Shown here: positions 23,941 through 36,721 of the stretch, piece by piece
Layout of the letters: the number at the start of each line of letters is the position of its first letter
Position numbering within the stretch: position 1 is the stretch's first letter
DNA from: Eurosta solidaginis
Taxonomy: Eukaryota > Arthropoda > Insecta > Diptera > Tephritidae
Assembly: GCF_040869045.1 (NCBI RefSeq)
Contig: NC_090319.1
Coordinates: 374,805,601 to 374,869,600 of the forward strand
DNA: 64,000 bases
Reading direction: 5' to 3'
Notes under the pieces: model-generated
Told to the model about the DNA's origin: nothing
Database searches by the model: none
The model's input: the letters and a program-made list of their open reading frames with translations, nothing else
Made by a program: the position numbers and the translations under genes

Positions 23941-24389
23941 CCAAATAAGGTTCAAAAGATCAACTTTTTTAACTCCAACAAACTAGTAAGAGAATATGCA
24001 CCCGAAATCTGGGTCTTTTTGTTCACAGTCCGCTGCTTTGGCAAAGAAAGGATCAACCGACTGCACTTGATCTCTATCGTGGCTTATTCTTCGGAGGAAA
24101 CTTGCTTGGATACGACAACTTCTGAGCAACGGTGTGGTAACATAGTGTTCACTGATCAGTCACATAAGTATAGCCACAGAAAATTTGGGATCTTGCAATA
24201 TTCACAGTGAATCCATTAAGAGTTTGTTGTTCTAAGCCAGAAGTCTTCAAATTGCCCAAGACCGACGTCACATCGTTATCTATCACAGTTAGAGTTTGAC
24301 TGAGTGGGCTGCATGAAAACTGTCCACACTTCCAGTCGAAGAAATTTGTGTTAATTGTGAATGAAAACATGTTTAAAACATGGCGATGA

Positions 24390-25060
24390 GATCTTGACAT
24401 TCCACAAGTATCGTTGTTTGTTTATGGCAGTTTGTTGCTGATTGTTCTCTTTATGCTTCAGGACTCCTCCTGAAAATACCTGCCATAGTCAGAAAGACAT
24501 TAAGAGGATTTTACATACAGATTTTTCGAGTGCCGCTTAGCCTCAGTTCCCTCTTACGTTTTTAGCCATCTGTGTACATAGTAATGTCCACTGTATAAGA
24601 CTACGTTTTGTTCCTCTCTCGATCCATACCCTATGTTCTGTACCTGGAAGTCAACGACTACTGTATAATTGGCCCCATGGGGCGATAGGTTAACTTTGAC
24701 CCCGTTTAATCAAACTCGTCTTATATCTTTTCATGAATGTAATCGGCAGATTTCACCAAGCTGGGTTTACCCAGTACAATTGCCGCTTTTCCGGTAACAC
24801 TCGTCTAATCTTTCCTGAGTTTCGCTGCTCACTGTACCTGATACTCACAGGCATACTAGCTTTGAGTAGTTGAGTGGTATTTTGTGTCTACTTTAGAAGT
24901 GAAAAGTACACAGGCTTCGGAAATATAACTGTCGTATATCAATATGTCGCCAGCTTTGGTGATTCTATAGGTAAGCCTATCTGTCACGCTTATATGAATT
25001 TTCGATTCCCTCAAACTCTTTGATGCAACAAGCTCTCATTGTAGATGAGTCAAATCACGC
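24390..25060 (-). pseudogene. decayed LINE RT/RNase H remnant
   Basis: The minus strand carries RVWIERGTKRSLI and, a little downstream, DITMYTDG followed by a stop, resembling the RT-to-RNase H junction of R1/I-type LINEs, where YTDGSK opens the RNase H domain. Multiple stops and frameshifts surround it. Boundaries are approximate and family level is uncertain. Confidence 0.35.
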
Positions 25061-25553
25061 TTGATATGCATAGTACAGTCTGTGAGTTAGTTTGCAACTA
25101 TATCACATACTCCGACAAAAACTACTGCAGGCACAGGTGTACGGCTTGTATTTGTACATATGTATATATCCCCACCTCTTACATACAAAGATTGAAAGCT
25201 GGTTAGTGCCATTATTCATTTCGTTTGCCACTCATCCCATAAAATTTCAACGACACATCGCATTTTGTTGCCTGACTATAAATTACTGTTATTTTTACAT
25301 TAAACATTTACATTTCTATTAGTCTATCTGTCGTTCTGTGCATGTGTATGTGCAGGTTAAGCTAAAGTTTTCTGTGGTGTACCTAAGTTAAATTTATTTG
25401 ATGCGGCAAGCAGTCTATCAACATGTCGTGCAATGTGAGCTGTCAAGATTTAATAGATGGCGGTCTACAATATCCTGTTTGGTGCTAAGGTCTATCGGTA
25501 AAAGATAGCTGCACTTTATAGATTCATACATGCATAGACTTAGTTTACTTAAT

Positions 25554-25956
25554 AAGAATTTTATATTTTTGCAAAAAAAACTTCATCGCCTTAAAATGTG
25601 CAACAATTCAATTTAACAACTTCCCTTTACAATGAGTGATATGTGTGATTCACAAGAATTTAATATTTTTGCAAAAAAAAACTTCTCCGCGTAAAAATAT
25701 GAAACAATTCAACTTAACAACTTCCCTTTACAAGGAGTCATATGTGACTCACACAAGAATTTAATATTTTGGCAAAAAAACATTTCATCGCCTTAAAATA
25801 TGCAACAATTCAATTTAACAACTTCCCTTTACAAGGAGTCATATGTGACTCACACAAGAATTTAATATTTTTGCAAAAAAAAAACTTCTCAGCCTCAAAA
25901 TATGCAACAATTCAATTTAACAACTTCCCTTTACAAGGAGTCATATGTTCCGCAAT
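25554..25956. repeat. four-copy ~100-bp tandem repeat
   Basis: Four units of 100-101 bp starting AAGAATTTAATATTTTTGC at about 25554, 25654, 25755 and 25856. Each has a poly-A run, ATGCAACAATTCAATTTAAC and TTCCCTTTACAAGGAGTCAT. Units 2-4 are closer to each other than to unit 1. Confidence 0.9.
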
Positions 25957-26640
25957 AAGTTTATGAGTCACATGAGGCTCATATTTGTGTTCATTTTCGA
26001 ACACACTTTTCTTATTAGCAACTTTAAATTAAATCAAATACGTAATGTTACCTTCTCTAAGTTTGAAAAAATCAAACTCAAAGGATAAAAATTTAATTGG
26101 CATAAGAATATCATAAGACTTGAAAACAAAAAAAAACCATATATAAGTAAACATAGAACAATCATAAAATGCAAATCTGTTAGGTAAGCTGTTAGATATT
26201 TCTTATGCCCTCGATTCACTCCATAATCACTACAATATGCATGCAAATATACCACAATTCATACTTAAATGGCTAAATTCAACAGCTTTAGAAAACAGTT
26301 AGTAGCTTTTACCCATGGATTACATATTGGCCCATAAGACGGAACACCAACTTAAACCGCTTATGTGTGAAAAATTCAATAGATTTCAATGCCGGTGTAA
26401 AAATTTCCAAGTGAATTGGCAAACAAATGAAATCAATAGTGAATGGGGAAAGGAAAAAAGCCGGTGCAACAGACAGCAGCCACTTTATTTGACAAACAAT
26501 CAAATCAAACACACACAAAGGTGAAAGGATATACAAATCGACATACGTACAAATACATGAGTACCTAAAACAAAAATATACTTTGCCGTAAAAATACAGT
26601 TGTCTGTACATATGCATACATTTGCATGTCTTGCAACATG

Positions 26641-29600
26641 TTTTTATACTCAGTTGAGCAGAGCTCACAGAGTATATTAAGTTTGATTGGATAACGGTTG
26701 GTTGTACATATATAAAGGAATCGAGATAGATATAGACTTCCATATATCAAAATAATCAGGATCGAAAAAAAATTTGATTGAGCCATGTCCGTCCGTCCGT
26801 CCCTCCGTCCGTTAACACGATAACTTAAGTAAATTTTGAGGTATCTTGATGAAATTTGGTATGTAGGTTCCTGAGCACTCATCTCAGATCGCTATTTAAA
26901 ATGAACGATATCGGACTATAACCACGCCCACTTTTTCGATATCGAAAATTTCGAAAAACCGAAAAAATGCGATAATTCATTACAAAAGACAGCTAAAGCG
27001 ACGAAACTTGGTAGATGAGTTGAACTTATAACGCAGAATAGAAAATTAGTAAAATTTTGGACATTGGGCGTGGCACCGGCCACTTTCAAAAGAAGGTAAT
27101 TTAAAAGTTTTGCAAGCTGTAATTTGGCAGTCGTTGAAGATATCATGATGAAATTTGGCAGGAACGTTACTCCTATTACTATATATACGCTTAATAAAAA
27201 TTAGCAAAATCGGGGAAGGACCACGCCCACTTTTAAAAAAAAATTTTTTTAAAGTAAAATTTTAACAAAAAATTTAATATCTTTACAGTATATAAGTAAA
27301 TTATGTCAACATTCAACTCCAGTAATGATATGGTGCAACAAAATACAAAAATAAAATAAAATTTCAAAATGGGCGTGGCTCCGCCCTTTTTCATAAAATT
27401 TGTCTAGGGTACTTTTAACGCCATAAGTCGAACAAAAATTAACCAATCCTTTTGAAATTTGGTAGGGGCATATATTTTATGACGCTAACTGTTTTCTGTG
27501 AAAATGGGCGAAATCGGTTGATGCCACGCCCAGTTTTTATACACAGTCGTCCGTCTGTCCTTCCGCATGGCCGTTAACACGATAACTTGAGCAAAAATCG
27601 ACATATCTTTAATGAACTTATTTCACGTGCTTACTTGAACTCACTTTATCTTGGTATGAAAAATGAACGAAATCCGACTATGACCACGCCCACTTTTTTG
27701 ATATCGAAAAATGAAAAAAATGCCATAATTCTATACCAAATACGAAAAAAGGGATGAAACATGGTAACTGGATTGGTTTATTGACGCAAAATATAACTTT
27801 GGAAAAAACTTTGTAAAATGGGTGTGACACCTACCATATTAAGTAGAAGAAAATGAAAAAGTTCTGCAGGGCGAAATAAAAAACCCTTAAAATCTTGGCA
27901 GGTATTACATATATAAATAAATTGGCGGTATCCAACAGATGATGTTCTTGTTCACCCTGGTCCACATTTTGGTCGATATCTGGAAAACGCCTTCACACCA
28001 CTCCCTTTTAAAACTCTCATTTAATACCTTTAATTTGATACCCATATCGTACAAACTCATTCTAGAGTCACCCCTGGTCCACCTTTATGGCGATATCTCG
28101 AAAAGGCGTCCACCTATAGAACTAAGCCCCACGCCCTTTTAAAATACTCATTAACACCTTTCATTTGATACCCATATCGTACAAACATATTCTAAAGTCA
28201 CCCCTGGTCCACCTTTATGGCAATATCTCGAAAAGGCGAACACCTATAGAACGAAGGCCCACTCCCTTTTAAAAATACTCATTAGCACCTTTCATTTGAT
28301 ACCCATATCGTACAAACAAAGTCTAGAGTCACCCCTGGTCCACCTTTATTGCGATACCTCGAAAAGACGTCCACCTATAGAACTAAGGCCCACTCCCTTT
28401 TAAAATACTCATTAACTCCTTTCGTTTGATACCCATATTGCACAAACGAATTCTAGAGTCACCCCTGGCCCACCTTTATGGCTATATCTCGAAACGGCGT
28501 CCACCTATGGAACTAAGGATTACTCCCTTTTAAAATACTCATTAACACCTTTCATTTGATACCCATATCGTACAAACGCATTCTAGAGTCACCCCTGGCC
28601 CACCTTTATGGCAATATCTCGAAAAGGCGACCACCTATACAACCACCACGACTCCCTTTTAAAACCCTCTTTAATACCTTTAATTTGATACCCATATCGT
28701 ACAAACACATTCTAGAGTCACCCCTGGTCCACCTTTATGGCGATATTTTGAAACGGCGTCCACCTGTAGAACTAAGGATTAATCCCTTTTAAAATACTTA
28801 TTATCACCTTTTATTTGATTCCCATATCATACAAACAAATTCTAGGGCCACCCCTGCTCTACCTTTATGGCGATATCTCGAAACGGCGTCCACCTATGGA
28901 ACTAAGGTTTACTCCCTTTTAAAATACTCATTAACACCTTTCATTTGATACTCATATCGTACAAACAAATTCTAGGGCCACCCCTGCTCTACCTTTATGG
29001 CGATATCTCGAAACGGCGTCCACCTATGGAACTAAGGATTACTCCCTTTTAAAATACTTATTAACACCTTTCATTTGATACCCATATCGTACAAACAAAT
29101 TCTAGGGTCACCCCTGGTCCACCTTTATGGCGATATCTCGAAAATGCGACCACCTATACAACAACCACCACTCCCTTTTAAAACCCTCATTTATACCTTT
29201 AATTTGATACCCATATCGTACAAACACATTCTAGAGTCACCCCTGCTCTACCTTTATGGCGATATTTCGAAACGGCGTCCACCTATAGAACTAAGGCCCA
29301 CTCCCTTTTAAAATACTCATTAACACCTTTCGTTTGATCCCCATATTGTACAAACAAATTCTAGGGTCACCCCTGGTCCACATTTATGGCGATATCTCGA
29401 AACGGCGTCCACCTATGGAACTAAGGATTACTCACTTTTAAAATACTCATTAACACCTTTCATTTGATACCCATATTGTACAAACAAATTCTAGGGTCTC
29501 CCCTGGTCCACCTTTATGGCGATATCTCGAAACGGCGTCCACCTATGGAACTAAGGATTACTCCCTTTTAAAATACTCATTAACACCTTTCAGTTGATAC

Positions 29601-30384
29601 CCATATCGTACAAACGCATTCTAAAGTCACCCCTTGGCCCACCTTTATGGCGATATCTCGAAAAGGCGACCACCTATACAACAACCACCACTCCCTTTTA
29701 AAACCCTCATTAATACCTTTAATTTGATACCCATATCGTACAAACACATTCTAGAGTCACCACTGGTCCACCTTTATGGCGATATTTCGAAACCGCATCC
29801 ACCTATAGAACTAAGGCCCACTCCCTTTTAAAATACTCATTAGCACCATTCGTTTGATGTCCATATTGTACAAGCAAATTCTAGGGTCACCCCTGGTCCA
29901 CCTTTGTGGCGATACCTCGAAAAGGCGTCCACCTATAGAACTAAGGCCCACTCCCTTTTAAAATACTCATTAGCACCTTTAGTTTGATACCCATATTGTA
30001 CAAACGTATTCTAGAGTCACCTCTGGTCCACCTTTATGGCGATATCTCGAAAAGGCGACCACCTATACAACTACCACCACTCCTTTTTAAAACCCTCCTT
30101 AATACCTTTAATTTGATACCCATATCGTACAAACAAACTCTAGAGTCAACCCTGATCCACCTTTATGACGATATCCCTAAATGGCGTCCACCTATAGAAC
30201 TATGGTCCCCTCCCTCATAAAATACTCTTTAATGCCCTTCATTTGATACACATGTCATACAAACACATTCCAGGGTTTCCCTCGGTTCATTTTCCTACAT
30301 GGTTATTTTCCCTTTGTTGTCACCATAGCTCTCAAATGAGTATGTAATGTTCGGTTACACCCGAGCTTAACCTTCCTTACTTGT
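26641..30384 (+). mobile_element. HINE/DINE-1-like element, copy 2 (full length)
   Basis: Begins TTTTTATACTCAGTTGAGCA and ends with hairpin GTTCGGTTACACCCGAGC and CCTTCCTTACTTGTT. Carries a GTCC microsatellite near 26787-26811, GATATCGAAAATTTCG modules near 26937 and 27700, and a ~130-bp array at 27935-30285. Opposite orientation to copies 1 and 3. Its 3' terminal ~400 bp is almost identical to copy 3. Confidence 0.75.
27935..30285 (+). repeat. ~130-bp tandem array inside HINE copy 2 (about 18 units)
   Basis: Same unit as in copy 1, plus orientation: CCTTTCATTTGATACCCATA recurs every 124-130 bp from 28046 to 30247. The last unit is divergent (TTGATACACATGTCATAC), as is the terminal unit of copies 1 and 3, so array edges are conserved while the middle varies. 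Confidence 0.9.
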
Positions 30385-30484
30385 TATATATCACCCGGCA
30401 AAAAATGCAAGGATTTAGGAGGAGCTCTTACAAAACCTTGACTGCGGTGACTAGGGGCACTCTACCACCATATTGATGCTTTTG

Positions 30485-30720
30485 TCAGTTCCTTTGTAGA
30501 TATTTTCGGTCAGGGTATGGGGGAAGTAGTATGCTGTATGGGAGAACACAGAAGAAGCGTAGTGAAGTCGAGTGCGTTGAGCAGGAATAGTGTTTGGGAT
30601 TGACAGATATGCTGTATGGGGTAGTACAGAATGTAAGTGTTAATGTAGTGTACTCTGTAGTATAATATGAGAAAATGCTTGGCAAAACAACGCGAGGAAA
30701 GGAAGATAAAGATTTTGAAT
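30485..30720. repeat. possible dispersed repeat related to 59040-59210
   Basis: TATGCTGTATGGGGTAGTAC, AGAATGTAAGTG and GTAGTATAATATGAG resemble TATGCTGTAGGAGGTAATA and AGTAATATGGGAGC near 59145-59210. The match is partial and the element type is unknown. Confidence 0.3.
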
Positions 30721-30744
30721 AGGTGAGTTTCGACAAGGTAAAAG

Positions 30745-31560
30745 CAATTTAACGATTTGTTATCGTAGTGTTATATAGCTTTTTATCAATAACAAAAGTT
30801 ATCGTTCAGCTATCTATATTTTATTCCAAAAATAGTCGATTATTTATCGAGAATTAATCGATATGTTATCAAAAAATAATCAGAAAATGACCGATTGATT
30901 ATCGGTTGCTTATAAAAAAAACTATCGATTAACTATCGGAAAGTTACTGATATGCTATCAAAAATGTATGCATTCTTTGCTGAAAAGTTATCGAATGATT
31001 ATCGGGGTGTTATTTTGTTATCAGCGTGTTATCGGTTTGTAGTCGAAAAGTTATCTGTTATTGTCGAAAAGATATCGATATTCTTTCCAACAATTATCAA
31101 TTTTTTATCGAAAAGTTGTTAATTCATTGTCGAATATGTGTAGACTTCTTATCGAAAAGTTATCGATTTCTTATCGGGGTGTTATTATTTTGCTTCCAGC
31201 TCTTTACAAATTGTGAGCTAAAAGTTATCGTTTTCTCATCAAAAAAATATCAAAAACTATCGATTTTTTATCGAGAATTTATCGATTTGTTACCAAAAGG
31301 TAATCGGTTTGTTATCAAAAAGTTTTCGATTTGTTTTCAGAGTGTTATCAATCTGTGTGATTCATCAACGGCGACTCATCGGTTTGTTGTGAAGCAGATA
31401 CCGATAAAACTTCAATATAAAATCGGTGACACATCTTTAAACAATCGATAACAAGCCGTTAAGAAGCCAATTAGAAGACGATGACTAAGGTATATCAAGT
31501 TGATAACAGAACGATAACTCTATGATAATAATCTCGTTTCAATTAAAGATCGATAATAAA
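30745..31560. repeat. TATCGAT-rich minisatellite, block 1
   Basis: About 800 bp of 11-16-bp degenerate units such as TTATCGATTTGTTATCGAAA. Dozens of CGATA/TATCG cores occur. Related blocks are at 38250-38400 and 44258-44465. Reading frames here are low-complexity by-products. Confidence 0.8.
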
Positions 31561-32447
31561 ACAACAACTTGTCGGTCTCGGTTGTTACCTATAGGGAGTC
31601 GAAAAAGCTCTACTCAAAAAGTCCGAAACTATTTGTTTCTGGTAAAACTACCTCTGTTGTGGTTTAACTTCAACACCTGGGCGAGATATACTTGATTTAA
31701 AAACATTCGTTTTCTATACGTACAATTGTATGTTTACACATCGAAATTCATGAGTACTTGGTACTCACGCCTTTTTTGAATGACATGGGTCATATTGGAA
31801 GGCCTTGGCATGTTACTCTCCAAGAAATAGCTTCCGGAAGGAGTTCGCTTGTAAGATATCACAAATGCCTTTTGGTAAGACATTGTTTGCCAAGGCTTTA
31901 GCTTATTTTCTTAACAACGTGCCAGCTCGCTTCTTCACAAGAAGCATAGGGAGCGCTTTTGTTGAAGCGTTACGCAAATATGGTTGCTCTTAGTAAGCTT
32001 GACAGCTGTTCTTCTGAGCACAGAGAAATACCGGGAGGGTTATCGAGTTTTGTTGACCAAGCCTGTTATGGAAAAGGATAATGCCGGCTATTATCACAAT
32101 ATTCAAGAAGAACTTGCTCTCTCTTCTTGTTTCTGTATAGCATCAGTTATCGTACATCGGGATGACTATTGAGATATGTTGTCCCTTTGACCAAACTCTT
32201 CTTATTTACCAATTAAGTAAGTAAAGAAGTTGAATTTGAGATGTGATGGACTACATAAAATAAACATGTGGATAGCTTTAAAAATTTAGAATTAGGTAGT
32301 ATGGCTAGCTTTAAAAATCTATATTTTTGAGTTAGCTCTCTTTTGCTATTCATGTGCGCTATGTAGTTCATATGAGAAAACAAAAACGTACAATACTCAC
32401 ATATCATTAATGAAACTCAATGTTCTCACTGTCTCTTTGTTATACAC
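31561..32447. other. spacer between inverted HINE copies; no gene recognised
   Basis: 31805-32172 has two overlapping 62-codon plus-strand frames with no recognised domain. Nothing identifies a TE. Confidence 0.35.
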
Positions 32448-35135
32448 AACAATTAAGGAAGGTTAAGTTCGGGTGTAACCGAACATTACATACTCAGTTG
32501 AGAGCTATGGTGACAACATAAGGGAAAATAACCATGTAGGAAAATGAACCGAGGGAAACCCTGGAATGTGTTTGTATGACATGTGTATCAAATGAAGGGC
32601 ATTAAAGAGTATTTTATGAGGGAGGGGACCATAGTTCTATAGGTGGACGCCATTTAGGGATATCGTCATAAAGGTGGATCAGGGTTGACTCTAGAATTTG
32701 TTTGTACGATATGGGTATCAAATTAAAGGTATTAAGGAGGGTTTTAAAAAGGAGTGGTGGTAGTTGTATAGGTGGTCGCCTTTTCGAGATATCGCCATAA
32801 AGGTGGACCAGAGGTGACTCTAGAATACGTTTGTACAATATGGGTATCAAACTAAAGGTGCTAATGAGTATTTTAAAAGGGAGTGGGCCTTAGTTCTATA
32901 GGTGGACGCCTTTTCGAGGTATCGCAATAAAGGTGGACCAGGGGTGACTCTAGACTTTGTTTGTACGATATGGGTATCAAATTAAAGGTGTTAATGAGTA
33001 TTTCTAAAAGGGAGTGGGCCTTCGTTCTATAGGTGGTCGCCTTTTCGAGATAGCGCCATAAAGGTGGACCAGGGGTGACTCTAGAATATGTTTGTACGAT
33101 ATGGGTATCAAATGAAAGGTGTTAATGAGTATTTTAAAAGGGCGTGGGGCTTAGTTCTATAGGAGGTCGCCTTTTCGAGATATCGCCATAAAGGTGGACC
33201 AGGGGTGACTCTAGAATATGTTTGTACGATATGGGTATCAAATGAAAGGTGTTAATGAGTACTTTAAAAGGGAGTGGCCCTTCGTTCTATAGGTGGTCGC
33301 CTTTTCGAGATATCGCCATAAAGATGGACCAGGGGTGACTCTAGAATGTGTTTGTACGATATGGGTATCAAATTAATTGTATTAATGAGGGTTTTGTGAA
33401 TGAAAGATGATGCTCCGGCCAAGAAAGTGTTTCTATCGGAACCCGCCTATGGAAGCAGAGGTAGAGTGCGGCCCCCGCTCCGTTGGAAGGACCAGGTGGA
33501 AAACGATTTAAACTCCCTTGGTGTGACCAATTGGCGCCGGTTGGCGGAGCGAAGGAGCGACTGGCGCGCCTTGTTGGACGGCCATAACCGTTTAGACGGT
33601 TAAGCGCCAATTAAGTAAGTAAGTAAGTAAGTAAGTAATGAGGGTTTTAAAAGGGAGTGGGTCTTAGTCCTATAGGTGGACGCCTTTTCGAGCTATCGCC
33701 ATAAAGGTGGTTCAGGGGTGACTCTATAATGTGTTTTTACGATATGAGTATCAAATTAAAGGTATTAATGAGAGTTTTAAAAGAGAGTGGAGGTAGTTGT
33801 ATATGTGAAGGCGTTTTCCAGATATCGACCAAAATGTGGACCAGGGTGACCCAGAACATCATCTGTTGGATACCGCTAATTTATTTATATATGTAATACC
33901 TGCAAAGATTTCAAGGGTTTTTTATTTCGCCCTGCAGAACTTTTTCATTTTCTTCTACTTAATATGGTAGGTGTCACAACCATTTTACAAAGTTTTTTCC
34001 AAAGTTATATTTCGCGTCAATAAACCAATCCAATTACCATTTTTCATCCCTTTTTTCGTATTTGGTATAGAATTATGGCATTTTTTTCATTTTTCGTAAT
34101 TTTCGATATCGAAAAAGTTGGCGTGGTCATAGTCGGATTTCGTTCATTTTTTATACCAAGATAAAGTGCGTTCAGATAAGTACGTGAACTAAGTTCAGTA
34201 AAGATATGTCGATTTTTGCTGTAGTTATCGTGTTAACGGCCATGCGGAAGGACAGACGGACGACTGTGTATAAAAACTGGGCGTGGCATCAACCGATTTC
34301 GCCCATTTTCACAGAAAACTGTTAACGTCATAAAATCCATGCCCATACCAAATTTCAAAAGGATTGGTAAATTTGTGTTCGACTTATGGCATTAAAAGTA
34401 TTCTAGACAAATTAAATGAAAAAGGGCGGAGCCACGCCCATTTTGAAATTTTCTTTTATTTTTGTATTTTATTGCACCACATCATTACTGGAGTCGAATG
34501 TTTATATACTGTAAAGATATTAAATTTTTTGTTAAAATTTTACTTTAAAAACAATTTTTTTTTTAAGTGGGCGTGGTCCTTCTCCGATTTTGCTAATTTT
34601 TATTAAGCGTACATATAGTAATAGGAGTAACGTTGCTGCCAAATTTCATCATATCTTCAACGACTGCCAAATTACAGCGTGCAAAAGTTTTAAATTACCT
34701 TCTTTTAAAAGTGGGCGGTGCCACGCCCATTGTCCAAAATTTTACTAATTTTCTATTCTGCGCCATAAGTTCAACTCACCTACCAAATTTCATCGCTTTC
34801 TCTGTCTTTGGTTATGAATTATTGCACTTCGATATCGAAAAAGAGGGCGCGGTTATAGTCCGATATCGTTCATTTTAAACAGCGATCTGAGATGAGTGCT
34901 CAGGAACCTACATACCAAATTTCATCAAGATACCTCAAAATTTACTCAAGTTATTGTGTTAACGGACGGACGGACGGACGGACGGACATGGCTCCATCAA
35001 ATTTTTTTTCGATCCTGATGATTTTGATATATGGAAGTCTATATCTATCTCGATTCCTTTATACCTGTACAACCAACCGTTATGCAATCAAACTTAATAT
35101 ACTCTGTGAGCTCTGCACAACTGAGTATAAAAACT
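32448..35135 (-). mobile_element. HINE/DINE-1-like element, copy 3, with RTE insertion
   Basis: 3' end at low coordinates: AACAATTAAGGAAGGTTAAG, GTTCGGGTGTAACCGAAC hairpin, TACTCAGTTGAGAGCTATGG. 5' end CTCTGCACAACTGAGTATAA at 35110-35135. Contains an eight-unit ~130-bp array (32560-33850) interrupted by a 240-bp LINE insertion, then the GATATCGAAAAAG modules and a GGAC microsatellite near 34961-34987. The array is shorter than that of copy 2 because a middle block is absent. Confidence 0.78.
33396..33635 (+). mobile_element. 5'-truncated RTE-like LINE insertion with 13-bp TSD
   Basis: A 240-bp insert flanked by identical TAATGAGGGTTTT at 33383-33395 and 33636-33648. It encodes the ORF2 C-terminus: VFLSEPAYGSRGRVRPPLRW, DQVENDLNSLGVTNWRRLAE, stop at 33603, then a TAAG-repeat tail (33613-33635). 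RPPLRWKDQVEndL...NWR is the usual end of many RTE/craft-type insect LINEs. Target-primed reverse transcription explains the truncation, tail and TSD. Confidence 0.88.
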
Positions 35136-36715
35136 AGCGTCTGTAATCTACAAAACGTGTTGAAAACACAATACAATTAAGAGTACTGTTGCTATTGCAA
35201 ATTTTTGTTGTAAATTGCATATTGACATTGCAACTGTAAATCTCGAAATCGATTTTGTCACTCGTTAGCCACATTTGTGATGGATAAAGCTTCCGCATAC
35301 AAATCAACATTCATACTTTCAAATAAGTACACGCACATAGCGACAGGTATACATGAACCAACATATACATATACTAACACAAACAAACGTAGGAATGTAC
35401 ATGAGTTCATAAACGTGAATATCGAGGGAAAAAACGTACTGCAGCCACAAGTTTTATAGCGTTTTGTGGTTTATCCGATTGCGGCGTTTGGTTGCGAGTT
35501 GGCAAAAGTTGTCGACCATCGATGGAAACGAAATGAACTTTAGTCCTTAACTCAATTTGAAGTTTGTTTTTATGCCATGTGAGGATGTATTGCTATACAA
35601 CTGCTGCTCTTCCTCTTTTGTCCATATCCGCTGAATGCATACTGAATTTATGCAGCAAGTCCATCAGCGACAGCAGCAACAAATACAAAATAATAAATTT
35701 TGTTATGAACTCCAAAGTAGCGACAGCAGACTGAAAGGCAGACTGGTCACTGATGGTATCAATGTGTGCTGACATACATACAAACAACATATTCAAACAT
35801 AATTGTAGTAAGCTTACATGAATTGTTATTGCCACTGGCAGACCAAATGAAAGGTTAAATATAGATTACAATCTTTGTTAACTAAATAGCAATTATTTGA
35901 GTAAATAAAAGGGTATTAGCACAGAAAAAGTTGTATTTTTGATGAGTTTTATGAAAGCGGTTGATAAAAAAAAGCATATCGATATAAGTTGCAGTGAGTT
36001 AATTAAAAATTCCAATTATTATCATGTAATTGGTTAGGAAATTTTATCAAATTTTCAATTATCTTAAATATAAAAATTTATATATGTTTGTTTGCACTAT
36101 TGTATTAACAGCCAAACTGTTAATCGGATTGCAATAAAACTTCAATTTTTTATTGCATGTACTTCAGGAAAAGTAATAGGCGTGGCACAATTATCTTAAA
36201 ATTATGCAATCAAAATCTTCTACCTCGCTTCGGGACAGCTTGGAAACATATTATCCAGTTTGCCTAAAATTGTACACTTACGTACACGTAGGTACTTTAT
36301 TACCTCGATATGTTTACGTAATACCCTTATTTCCGGAAAGTAGACCGCGCACAAATCTATTCAAAAAAAAATTAGTTTATAATGCGATTTGCTTGAAACG
36401 AGATACAGAGGTACTCCTTTGACCACGTTAATATTTGAGAAGCTTTTCATTCTAACAAGTACACCAGCAGCAGACCAATTTAAAAAAAGACCTCTAATTA
36501 GGGTACGATTTGTCTGAATGTTGGTGCAGGGGTGCATCTTGACCAGGTGATTATTTGAGAAACTGTTTTATGGGAGTGGATCTGGTCCTGACTTATTACA
36601 GTTAATCTATAATTAAGCAGCGATTGGTTCGAATTTTATTATTTATGTAGCCTTTCGAATAAATAAACATTTAAGACCCTTCATTTCTGCCAAGTGGACC
36701 ACCTTCTATATTAGC
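35136..36715. other. no gene recognised
   Basis: Mostly AT-rich unique-looking sequence. Short frames at 35277-35459, 35593-35835 and 36204-36422 show no domain. It may be host non-coding DNA. Confidence 0.35.
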
Positions 36716-36721
36716 TAAGGT

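Noticed and set aside
25554..25956. CRISPR array
   Set aside because: Whole ~100-bp units are repeated without unique spacers, and the DNA is eukaryotic.
30485..30736. 83-codon minus-strand frame near the HINE 3' end
   Set aside because: Low-complexity Ser/Thr/Tyr translation of a repeat-like stretch that partly recurs at 59.1 kb; no domain.
31026..31451. 141-codon plus-strand frame
   Set aside because: It is a translation of the TATCGAT minisatellite (repeated FL/IVI/YRF words), not a protein.
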